Under the pieces are notes generated by a model. The model was given only the letters and a program-made list of their open reading frames with translations, did not search any database and was not told the origin of the DNA. The translations under genes and the position numbers were made by a program. DNA of 64,000 bases from contig CAYGJS010000003.1 of NCBI GenBank assembly GCA_964350435.1, forward strand, positions 1 to 64,000. The letters run 5' to 3'. Every line of letters begins with the position of its first letter. Positions within the stretch are counted from its first letter, which is position 1. Positions 1 to 7,117 of the stretch are shown piece by piece. The stretch comes from TMED27 sp964350435 (GTDB taxonomy: Bacteria; Pseudomonadota; Alphaproteobacteria; Micavibrionales; Micavibrionaceae).

Positions 1-8
1 CGATATTA

Positions 9-1136
9 TTAAAAGCTATTTTCTGGCCCCCCCCCCACTGCGGGTAAGGGTGCTGGCGAAGCTAACCCGCGTTGGCCGCCCCCTTGAGGGGGTGGGTTTG
101 GGTGGGGGTGGTTTGTGGGGACGGGGGCGAGGCAGAAGCCATAGCGGTTGATGATCGGTTTCGCGCCCATGCCAAAGCCCACGCAGTCGCGGTTTACGCC
201 GACGATGCCCGTAATTGCGCCGCCGAAGGGGTCGAGGGCGGAGGGGGAATTATGCGTTTCGACTTTGTCCGTGATGAGATATTCATCATCGAAGATGATT
301 GCGCCCGCATTATCGGAGAAGACGGATACGCAGATATCCTTATCGCCCTTGGCGGCTCGGATTTCTTGGGTGGCGCGTTTGATATAGCCTTTATAAAGTC
401 CGTCTTTTATCTCATCAATCGGCGAAGCGAAGATTGTGTGTTTACAATGTTCTGACCATGTTTGGGCGATGGTTTCGAGTTCGATATCTGTCGCAGGTTT
501 GCCTTGGGAGGAATAGTATTCTTGAATTGCTTTCATATAGACGAGCGGCAGACCAAGCGGGCCGCGCCCCATGATTCCTTTTTGGCTGATTTCCATGAGG
601 ACCTCATCGCTGAGGCCTTCCAGATCAACGATATCGGCGAGGGCGTTGCTGGTGGTGTTGATGGTGACGCGCGGAATAACAACATCCATGCCGCCGTCCT
701 GTTTATAGGTTTTCGCGGATTTTATGCTCACGCGCTGAATGAGTGAATTTGAGAGTGTGGTTGAAAGATGCTTAACATCGTCTTGTGAAAGATCGCCTTT
801 AATAAGGTAGAGCTTTGATGAAAAACATTCCGCGTCGTCGTTTGCTCCAGAAAGTTCCAACAACTCGGCGGCGGTATGGCCGATATTGTCTGTGACCCCC
901 GGTAGATATCCAATTTCCAGCGCCCAGTCGAAGTCAGTCGGCAGGTCATCGAGTTTTTGCGTCACGGGATTGGCGAGGCTGGATTTGAAAGCTATGTCTG
1001 CGGCCTTGGGGTGCTCGCTCGTGTAGACATCCACAACGCGCACGGAGGCATTTTTCCCTGTAGCTTTTATCGCTTTTTCCAGTGTTTTTGCCCGACCATC
1101 GTCTTTATGGGCTAGAACTTCGATGCGTGTCGTCAT
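9..1136 (-). CDS. purL: Phosphoribosylformylglycinamidine synthase PurL, 5' part, disrupted at the window edge
   Basis: Fourth step of purine synthesis (FGAR + Gln + ATP to FGAM). ATG at 1136 was preferred to an upstream in-frame start because the family-like sequence begins there. Of 375 residues, about 1-340 are PurL: WSEHCKH at 227-233 and ETHNSPSALDPFGGA at 293-307 are typical of the linker and first AIR-synthase-like domain. The long N-terminal region suggests the large-type PurL with a fused PurS-like domain. Residues 341-371 are Pro/Gly-rich and are encoded by a palindromic repeat (24-116). A run of ten G then precedes two stop codons at 6-11. One G fewer would leave the frame open to the window edge, so this is either a real frameshift, a slippery tract or a homopolymer miscall. 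Divergent from nuoG. Identity is certain; intactness is not. Confidence 0.85.
   Translation of the reverse strand: MTTRIEVLAHKDDGRAKTLEKAIKATGKNASVRVVDVYTSEHPKAADIAFKSSLANPVTQKLDDLPTDFDWALEIGYLPGVTDNIGHTAAELLELSGANDDAECFSSKLYLIKGDLSQDDVKHLSTTLSNSLIQRVSIKSAKTYKQDGGMDVVIPRVTINTTSNALADIVDLEGLSDEVLMEISQKGIMGRGPLGLPLVYMKAIQEYYSSQGKPATDIELETIAQTWSEHCKHTIFASPIDEIKDGLYKGYIKRATQEIRAAKGDKDICVSVFSDNAGAIIFDDEYLITDKVETHNSPSALDPFGGAITGIVGVNRDCVGFGMGAKPIINRYGFCLAPVPTNHPHPNPPPQGGGQRGLASPAPLPAVGGGPENSF
24..116 (-). repeat. Palindromic GC-rich repeat inserted in purL (family A)
   Basis: On the coding strand it is C-rich, then a CCCCCTCAAGGGGG hairpin core, then a stretch with GGGTTAGCTTCGCC, then a closing G10 tract. 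It translates as a PHPNPPPQGGG-type peptide inside PurL. The same layout (C-rich arm, ccct-gaggg hairpin, GCTTCGCC, GTTAGCG-like block, G-rich arm) occurs in pdhB at 60083-60157, so the two are taken as one repeat family. Boundaries are approximate. Confidence 0.7.
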
Positions 1137-1154
1137 ATAGTTTTCTTTAAGCAG

Positions 1155-1183
1155 TTGATTTGCAATCCGGATCACACTAAACA
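1155..1183 (+). promoter_or_regulatory. Candidate sigma70-type promoter for nuoG
   Basis: TTGATT (1155-1160), 17-nt spacer, TAAACA (1178-1183), 36 nt upstream of the nuoG ATG in the 83-bp divergent gap with purL. Match by eye only. Confidence 0.3.
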
Positions 1184-1219
1184 TGAAGTGCAACAAGAAT
1201 TCAAGGCTCTACAACCATC

Positions 1220-3286
1220 ATGGCCACAGTTAAACTCACAATTAATGATATGGAAGTCGAAGTCGAGCGCGGTACGAGTATTCTGCAAGCGGCGCAGCAG
1301 CTCGGTATCGAAGTTCCGCATTTCTGTTATCACGAGCGTCTGAGCGTTCCGGCGAATTGCCGGATGTGTCTGGTTGAAGTTGAGGGCGGGCCGCCGAAAC
1401 CTGCAGCGTCCTGCGCTATGGCGGCGGGTGATGGCATGGTTGTGCGGACAGATTCGCCGATGGTGAAAAAGGCGCGTAAAGGCGTGATGGAAATGCTGTT
1501 GATTAACCACCCGCTTGATTGCCCGATTTGTGACCAAGGCGGTGAGTGTGACCTTCAAGATCAGGCGATGGGATATGGATTTGATCGCAGCCGATACGCA
1601 GAGAATAAGCGCGCTGTTCCTGATAAAGAGCTTGGGCCTTTGATTAAAACCGTGATGACACGCTGCATTAACTGTACACGCTGCGTAAGATTTGCCGAGG
1701 AAGTGGCGGGGACGCCTGTTTTGGGGCAGATGAACCGCGGTGAGGACGCGGAGATTGGTACATTCGTTGATGAGCTTGTGAAGACCGAGCTTTCGGGGAA
1801 TCTGATTGATATTTGCCCTGTCGGGGCGCTGACCTCCAAGCCTTATGCCTTTAAGGCGCGACCTTGGGAGCTGACGAAGACGGAAACGATTGATGTAATG
1901 GACGCTGTAGGCTCCAACATAAGGGTCGATGCCAAGGGGCGCGAAGTTTTGCGCGTTTTGCCGCGTTTGAATGAGGATGTGAATGAGGAGTGGATCAGCG
2001 ACCGCACACGTTTTTCTTATGATGGATTGAGTGCAGGGCGTTTGGATCGTCCGTATATTCGTGATGAAAAGTCAGGGAAGCTTAAAGAAGCGTCATGGGA
2101 TGAGGCTTTTGGTTTGATTGCGGCGAAATTGAAGCCGCTTAAGGGTGAGCAGATTGCCGGATTGGTCGGGGATTTGGCGGAGGTTGAATCGATTGTTGCG
2201 CTGAAGGATTTGCTCACGCGCCTTGGCTCGCCGAATATGGATTGTCGCACGGACGGTGCGATGTTTGATCCATCGAATCGCGCGGGATATTTGTTTAACT
2301 CGACGATTGCGGGCATTGACGCGGCGGATGCGATTTTGGTGATCGGCTCTAACCCGCGTCATGAAGCCTCCATTATTAATGCGCGGATCCTTAAAGCCGT
2401 GTTCGAGCGTCGCGTTCCTGTCGGCGTTGTTGGTGAGGCGGTTGACCTCGGGTACAAATATCATCATGTCGGGACGGATCTTAAGGCGCTTGAGAAGCTG
2501 GTCAAAGATTACAAGGGCAAGATGCAAGCAAAAAAGCCTGTTTGGATTATCGGATCGGGCATTTTTGATCGCGCAGATGGTGAGGCTCTTCACCATGCTC
2601 TTTATAAACTGGCGATGGAGCTGGGCGTTGTTACAGAGGAATGGAATGGCTTTAACGTTCTTCACCGTGCGGCTTCGCGGGTTGGTGCATTGGATGCAGG
2701 GTTTATTCCTCAGGCGGGCGGCAGAGATTTTTCAGGGATTATTGACGGTACGAAAGACGGCTCCATTAAGGCTCTGTATCTGCTGGGCGCAGATGAGTTT
2801 GATGCGAAAGCGCAAATTGGCTGGCAGACTTTTGTTATTTATCAAGGTCATCATGGCGATCATGGCGCGGCCCTAGCGGATGTTATTTTGCCCGGGGCGG
2901 CCTATACTGAAAAAGACGGTATCTATGTGAACACAGAAGGGCGCGTGCAATATGCGCGTAAGGCCTCGTCACCGCCAGGGGGAGCGCGGGAAGACTGGAC
3001 GATCCTTCGGGCGTTATCAGAAGTGATCGGTCAGACCTTGCCTTATGATACAGGGCATCAGCTGGGCGTTCGGATTTTCGAGGAGTTTCCGCATTTTGCA
3101 GGAAACGGCATGATTGCGCCGGCGGTTTGGAGCGAATTTGGCACAAAAGGTAAAGTGGCGGCGGGTGATTTCGTGAACCCTATTTCACAGTATTATCTGA
3201 CGAACGCGATTTGCCGCGCATCCGCAACGATGCAGGCTTGTACGCAAAGTTTTCAGGCCCCTCAAGTTATGGAGGCGGCAGAGTAG
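1220..3286 (+). CDS. nuoG: NADH-quinone oxidoreductase subunit G
   Basis: Peripheral-arm iron-sulfur subunit of complex I, carrying electrons from the NADH module toward the quinone site on the cytoplasmic side. All cluster ligands are visible: C36, C47, C50, C65 for the [2Fe-2S] N1b cluster; H97, C101, C104, C110 for the His-ligated N5; C149, C152, C155, C199 for N4. The remainder (about 220-688) is the molybdopterin-oxidoreductase-like domain. Length 688 aa is normal for the alphaproteobacterial/mitochondrial type. It is the first nuo gene here and faces away from purL, so nuoA-F must lie elsewhere. The next gene starts 1 nt after its stop. Confidence 0.97.
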   Translation: MATVKLTINDMEVEVERGTSILQAAQQLGIEVPHFCYHERLSVPANCRMCLVEVEGGPPKPAASCAMAAGDGMVVRTDSPMVKKARKGVMEMLLINHPLDCPICDQGGECDLQDQAMGYGFDRSRYAENKRAVPDKELGPLIKTVMTRCINCTRCVRFAEEVAGTPVLGQMNRGEDAEIGTFVDELVKTELSGNLIDICPVGALTSKPYAFKARPWELTKTETIDVMDAVGSNIRVDAKGREVLRVLPRLNEDVNEEWISDRTRFSYDGLSAGRLDRPYIRDEKSGKLKEASWDEAFGLIAAKLKPLKGEQIAGLVGDLAEVESIVALKDLLTRLGSPNMDCRTDGAMFDPSNRAGYLFNSTIAGIDAADAILVIGSNPRHEASIINARILKAVFERRVPVGVVGEAVDLGYKYHHVGTDLKALEKLVKDYKGKMQAKKPVWIIGSGIFDRADGEALHHALYKLAMELGVVTEEWNGFNVLHRAASRVGALDAGFIPQAGGRDFSGIIDGTKDGSIKALYLLGADEFDAKAQIGWQTFVIYQGHHGDHGAALADVILPGAAYTEKDGIYVNTEGRVQYARKASSPPGGAREDWTILRALSEVIGQTLPYDTGHQLGVRIFEEFPHFAGNGMIAPAVWSEFGTKGKVAAGDFVNPISQYYLTNAICRASATMQACTQSFQAPQVMEAAE

Positions 3287-3287
3287 G

Positions 3288-3692
3288 ATGAGCAAATCGA
3301 CATTAGAAATGGTGCAGATTTTCCATGAAACATATGGGCTTCCTGTTAAGGATGCGCCTGATATTTCTGATGCCAAGACGAACGCTTTGCGGATTAATTT
3401 ACTGGCCGAAGAGGTTGAGGAATTGAAAGAAGCTCTGGAAGCCGGTGATATGGTTGAGGTTCTGGATGCGCTGACCGATATACAATATGTGCTGGACGGG
3501 GCGTATTTGTCGTTCGGTTTGCAGGGCGTGAAGCAAGCCGCCTTTGAAGAAGTGCAAAGATCGAACATGAGCAAGCTGGGCGAGGACGGTAAACCGATTG
3601 TTCGCCCCGAAGATGGTAAGATTTTAAAGGGGCCGAATTATTTTAAGCCCGACATTGCCCAGTTTATCAAGAATAAGGATAAAGCGGCATGA
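3288..3692 (+). CDS. MazG-like / PRA-PH-type nucleotide pyrophosphohydrolase
   Basis: 134-aa all-helical protein resembling the MazG/HisE (all-alpha NTP-PPase) superfamily. The metal-binding pattern is visible as LLAEEVEELKEAL (EExxE) near residues 39-51, followed by EVLDALTDIQYV (ExxD...D) near 57-68. Such enzymes hydrolyse (d)NTPs or related nucleotides to monophosphate and pyrophosphate; the substrate here is unknown. It starts 1 nt after nuoG and is followed by a palindromic repeat and nuoH, so it is probably co-transcribed with the complex I genes. It is not a usual member of a nuo operon. Confidence 0.75.
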   Translation: MSKSTLEMVQIFHETYGLPVKDAPDISDAKTNALRINLLAEEVEELKEALEAGDMVEVLDALTDIQYVLDGAYLSFGLQGVKQAAFEEVQRSNMSKLGEDGKPIVRPEDGKILKGPNYFKPDIAQFIKNKDKAA

Positions 3693-3702
3693 ATTACTTC
3701 AT

Positions 3703-3786
3703 TGTCATTGCGAACGAAGTGAAGCAATCCATTCCGTGTTTAGGGGAAGTGGATTGCTTCGTCGCGAAGGCTCCTCGCAATGACGA
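3703..3786. repeat. Palindromic repeat between the MazG-like gene and nuoH (family B)
   Basis: Outer arms TGTCATTGCGA (3703-) and TCGCAATGACGA (-3786) are inverted copies. Inner arms GAAGCAATCC and GGATTGCTTC pair around a 20-nt loop. The same arms recur inside pdhC at 62003-62104. It fills most of the 106-bp gap, and its last bases border the G-rich stretch that serves as the nuoH ribosome-binding site. Confidence 0.8.
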
Positions 3787-3798
3787 GGGGGCGTTGGC

Positions 3799-5091
3799 AT
3801 GATCGAGATTACCGGCGTATACGAGATTGATTGGACGATCTGGACTTTGGCGGCGATTTTGACGGTTGTGGTCGGCGTCTTGCTGACGGTGGCCTATTAT
3901 ACATATGGCGAGCGCAAGATTATGGGCGCGATGCAGCGACGGCAAGGGCCGATGACTGTGGGGCCGTTTGGGCTGCTGCAGCCGATTGCCGATGGGATTA
4001 AGCTGTTTTCCAAAGAAACGATTATACCGAACGGCGCGAACCGCGTTGTGTTTTTGCTGGCGCCGATGATGCTCTTTGCGATGTCGCTGATTGCCTGGGC
4101 GGTGATTCCGTTTGATAAGGGCTGGGTGATTGCGAATATCAATGTCGGGATTTTGTATTTGTTTGCCGTATCTTCGATGACGGTTTATGGCGTGATTATG
4201 GCGGGATGGGCATCGAACTCCCGTTATGCGTTTTTGGGCGGGCTTCGCAGCGCCTCGCAGATGGTGTCATACGAAGTTTCTATGGGGCTTATTATTGTCT
4301 GCGTTTTGCTTTGTGCAGGGTCGCTCAATCTTCAGGAAATTGTTTTGGCGCCGCGTCCTTTCTGGATGCAGGTTTTGCTGTTTCCTATGTTTATTGTTTT
4401 CCTCGTATCGATATTGGCGGAAACCAACCGCGCGCCGTTTGACTTACCGGAAGGCGAATCGGAAATTACCGGCGGGTTTATGGTTGAGTATTCGGCGATG
4501 ACGTATGCGCTGTTTTTCCTTGGAGAATATTCGGCGATGATTTTGATGTCGGCGATGACCACTATCTTGTTCCTTGGAGGGTGGTTGCCACCGTTCGGGA
4601 TTGAGGCGCTGGCGTTTGTGCCGGGGATTGTCTGGTTTGCGCTAAAGACGCTTCTGATTATGTTTATGTTTGTTTGGGCGCGGGCGACTTTGCCGCGTTT
4701 TCGTTATGACCAGCTTATGCGTTTGGGCTGGAAGGTGTTTTTGCCGTTGACGCTGTTTTGGGTTGTTTTGACGGCGGGGCTTTTGCTGTCGTTTGATGCG
4801 CTTCCCAATCGCCCGCAAAATGAACTTCCTGTTTTGAAGAAAGAGCAAAATGTTATTCAGAAAGCGGCGGAGGCTGTGGGCGCGGTTGAAGGTGTTGTCG
4901 GCGGCGTTGTGGGCGGCGTTGTAGAGGGTGCGAAAGAGATTTTGAAGCCTGCGGAGAATGTCCCGCTTCGTGATTTTGAAAAGGCCAAGCAGGAAGAAAA
5001 TGCGTTGAAGGCGCAGCAGGGTGAAGAAGCTCTTGATGAGGAATCGAACCCGCAGGATACAGAAACTCTCCAGAAGGAAGAAGCACAATAA
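3799..5091 (+). CDS. nuoH: NADH-quinone oxidoreductase subunit H with long C-terminal extension
   Basis: Membrane subunit of complex I that forms the quinone chamber with NuoB/NuoD. Recognised by YGERKIMGAMQRRQGP near residues 36-51 and by the quinone-site loop RAPFDLPEGESEI followed by EYSAM. About eight membrane helices occupy residues 15-335. Family members are usually 320-350 aa. This one has 430, adding about 95 residues: a Val/Gly repeat (VEGVVGGVVGGVVEG) and then an acidic, Lys/Glu/Gln-rich tail. The start follows GAGGGGG. The stop overlaps nuoI in TAATG. Confidence 0.95.
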   Translation: MIEITGVYEIDWTIWTLAAILTVVVGVLLTVAYYTYGERKIMGAMQRRQGPMTVGPFGLLQPIADGIKLFSKETIIPNGANRVVFLLAPMMLFAMSLIAWAVIPFDKGWVIANINVGILYLFAVSSMTVYGVIMAGWASNSRYAFLGGLRSASQMVSYEVSMGLIIVCVLLCAGSLNLQEIVLAPRPFWMQVLLFPMFIVFLVSILAETNRAPFDLPEGESEITGGFMVEYSAMTYALFFLGEYSAMILMSAMTTILFLGGWLPPFGIEALAFVPGIVWFALKTLLIMFMFVWARATLPRFRYDQLMRLGWKVFLPLTLFWVVLTAGLLLSFDALPNRPQNELPVLKKEQNVIQKAAEAVGAVEGVVGGVVGGVVEGAKEILKPAENVPLRDFEKAKQEENALKAQQGEEALDEESNPQDTETLQKEEAQ

Positions 5092-5573
5092 TGGACGGAT
5101 TTGCGCGATCGTTTTTGCTCAGCGAGATTGTTAAGGGGATGCTCTTGACGCTCAAATATATGTTCTTTGTGCCGCGGGTGACGATTAATTATCCGTATGA
5201 AAAAGGGCCGATCAGCCCGCGTTTTCGTGGTGAGCATGCGCTTCGTCGATACCCAAACGGGGAGGAACGCTGCATTGCCTGTAAATTATGCGAGGCGATT
5301 TGTCCGGCGCTGGCGATTACGATTGAAGCAGAGCCGCGTGAGGATGGATCGCGCCGCACCACCCGTTACGATATCGATATGACGAAGTGCATTTATTGCG
5401 GGCTTTGCCAAGAGGCTTGCCCTGTTGATGCGATTGTTGAAGGGCCGAACTTCGAGTTTGCGACTGAAACCCGCGAGGAGCTGTTTTATAACAAGGACAA
5501 GCTTCTGGATAATGGTGATCGTTGGGAGGCACAGCTTGCCAGTAATTTGGCGGCGGATGCTCCCTATAGATAA
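5091..5573 (+). CDS. nuoI: NADH-quinone oxidoreductase subunit I (ferredoxin-like)
   Basis: TYKY-type subunit holding the two [4Fe-4S] clusters N6a and N6b that link NuoG to NuoB. Both motifs are complete: C61, C64, C67, C71 (CIACKLCEAICP) and C100, C103, C106, C110 (CIYCGLCQEACP). An N-terminal amphipathic segment (about 7-27) anchors it to the membrane arm. 160 aa is the normal length. The ATG overlaps the nuoH stop by 1 nt. A PagL-like gene on the other strand ends 5 nt downstream. Confidence 0.97.
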   Translation: MDGFARSFLLSEIVKGMLLTLKYMFFVPRVTINYPYEKGPISPRFRGEHALRRYPNGEERCIACKLCEAICPALAITIEAEPREDGSRRTTRYDIDMTKCIYCGLCQEACPVDAIVEGPNFEFATETREELFYNKDKLLDNGDRWEAQLASNLAADAPYR

Positions 5574-5578
5574 TCAGA

Positions 5579-6061
5579 TTAATTGAATGCGAAAGAATAC
5601 CCCACGCTTAGAACTTCGGTTCCGGGGTTATGATCGCCCATGCCGCCGTTTGAAAGGTGGCTGAGGCTGACCGAAATGCGGTCTTTGGTCAGCAATTCAT
5701 AAGAGGCTTCGATTTGGGTGCGCAATATAATGGCATTGTCCAGATCAATATCGCTGCTGCCCTGGGTATAAAGACCCGCGCCGAAGCTGGGGGTGATGTA
5801 ATATTTTTCCGCCACGTTCCAGTCATACAGAATTCCACCGCCGCCCCAGAGTGTGCCTTCGTTTGTGGCCTCTAAACCTGCATAGGGTTTTAAGTCTTCA
5901 AGCAGGAGCTTGATGTCCGGGCGATATTCAACCCGCAAGTCGGCTTCGCGTTTATCCTGCACATCATATGCGCCAATAGACACGGTCACGAAGTCGTCTG
6001 CGCGGCTTTCGGGGGAATATAAAGGGAGGAGGCATAAGCCGAGGAGGAGTGTTTTTTTCAT
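5579..6061 (-). CDS. PagL-like lipid A 3-O-deacylase (outer membrane)
   Basis: 160-aa secreted beta-barrel of the PagL family, expected to remove the 3-O acyl chain of lipid A at the outer membrane. ATG 6061 gives a signal peptide (MKKTLLLGLCLLPLYSPESRA, cut before DD); the longer frame would need a GTG inside it. H135, S137 and N138 lie in SLSHLSNGG and E149 follows. The His-to-Glu spacing of 14 equals that of Pseudomonas PagL (H126, S128, E140). The protein ends in an aromatic-rich strand (YSFAFN), as barrel proteins do. It lies antisense between nuoI and nuoJ, interrupting the complex I operon. Activity is inferred from the motif. Confidence 0.75.
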   Translation of the reverse strand: MKKTLLLGLCLLPLYSPESRADDFVTVSIGAYDVQDKREADLRVEYRPDIKLLLEDLKPYAGLEATNEGTLWGGGGILYDWNVAEKYYITPSFGAGLYTQGSSDIDLDNAIILRTQIEASYELLTKDRISVSLSHLSNGGMGDHNPGTEVLSVGYSFAFN

Positions 6062-6130
6062 TATGGTTATGATGCGCGATTGCACGGAAAAATCAAGTGC
6101 AAATAAAGGATGTTTTTTGGCTTTGCGGCC

Positions 6131-6159
6131 TTGTGCTGGCGCGTGTAAAGGATTAAAAA
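6131..6159 (+). promoter_or_regulatory. Candidate promoter for nuoJ-N
   Basis: TTGTGC (6131-6136), 17-nt spacer, TAAAAA (6154-6159), 28 nt upstream of nuoJ. A promoter here would make sense because the antisense pagL-like gene separates nuoJ-N from nuoG-I. Match by eye only. Confidence 0.35.
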
Positions 6160-6187
6160 GATTGGGTAAATAAAGAGACTCTTTCTA

Positions 6188-6802
6188 ATGGTTATTCAGG
6201 CGCTCGCCTTTTATCTTTTTGCCGGAATTCTGATCCTCAGTGCGCTTATGGTGATTACTGCCCGCAATCCCGTGCATTCTGTTTTGTTTTTGATTCTGGC
6301 ATTTTTTAATGCGGCCGGGCTTTTTGTTTTATTGGGCGCGGAATTCGTTGCGATGATTTTGGTCATTGTCTATGTCGGCGCGGTGGCGGTTTTGTTTTTG
6401 TTCGTCGTGATGATGCTGGATATTAGTTTTGCGGATTTACGAAAAGGGGCGATGCAGTTTGTGCCGATCGGGCTTGCGATTGGCGGGGTTTTGCTGGCGG
6501 AGCTGTTTTTTGTTTATAGCGCGTGGCAGTTTGCGCCGAGTGTTTTAGAAAATGCCGCTGCGCCCGTCAGCGGATTTGAGGGTTTGAGTAATGCCCGGAG
6601 TATCGGGCAGATCCTCTACACAGATTATGTACTGCCTTTCCAGATTGCGGGTTTGATTTTGTTTGTGGCGATGGTGGGTGCGATTGTACTCACGCTTCGT
6701 ACGCGTCCGGGTGTGCGGAAGCAACGGGTTTCGGATCAGCATAAGATGACGCCGGAGGGGGCGATGGAGATTCAAAAAGTAACGCCGGGGACGGGGGTAT
6801 AG
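6188..6802 (+). CDS. nuoJ: NADH-quinone oxidoreductase subunit J
   Basis: Membrane-arm subunit (ND6 homologue) with five predicted helices. The conserved region around the pi-bulge helix is visible as FVAMILVIVYVGAVAVLFLFVVMM (residues about 57-80). 204 aa is the usual length for alphaproteobacterial NuoJ. The hydrophilic C-terminus (about 175-204) is variable in the family. Its stop is immediately followed by the nuoK ATG. Confidence 0.95.
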   Translation: MVIQALAFYLFAGILILSALMVITARNPVHSVLFLILAFFNAAGLFVLLGAEFVAMILVIVYVGAVAVLFLFVVMMLDISFADLRKGAMQFVPIGLAIGGVLLAELFFVYSAWQFAPSVLENAAAPVSGFEGLSNARSIGQILYTDYVLPFQIAGLILFVAMVGAIVLTLRTRPGVRKQRVSDQHKMTPEGAMEIQKVTPGTGV

Positions 6803-7114
6803 ATGTTGGATATCGGTCTTGAACATTATCTCACGCTGGCGGCTTTGCTGTTTACTATGGGCGTCTTCGGGATGTTTTTGAACCGTAAGAATGTTATTGT
6901 GATCTTGATGTGCGTGGAACTGATGCTGCTGGCGGTCAATATCAATTTCGTTGCGTTTTCTGCGCATCTTGGAGATCTGGTGGGTCAAGTATTTACGATG
7001 TTTATTTTGACGGTTGCGGCGGCGGAAGCGGCGATTGGACTTGCGATTTTGGTGGTGTTTTTCCGGAATAAAGGCTCCATCGCGGTTGAAGATATTTCGA
7101 GCATGAAGGGGTAG
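6803..7114 (+). CDS. nuoK: NADH-quinone oxidoreductase subunit K
   Basis: 103-aa, three-helix membrane subunit (ND4L homologue) in the E-channel of complex I. The two essential membrane glutamates are present: one in MCVELMLLAVN (about residue 37) and one in AAAEAAIGLA (about residue 73). The length is canonical. It starts directly after the nuoJ stop and is 3 nt from nuoL. Confidence 0.97.
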   Translation: MLDIGLEHYLTLAALLFTMGVFGMFLNRKNVIVILMCVELMLLAVNINFVAFSAHLGDLVGQVFTMFILTVAAAEAAIGLAILVVFFRNKGSIAVEDISSMKG

Positions 7115-7117
7115 GTT

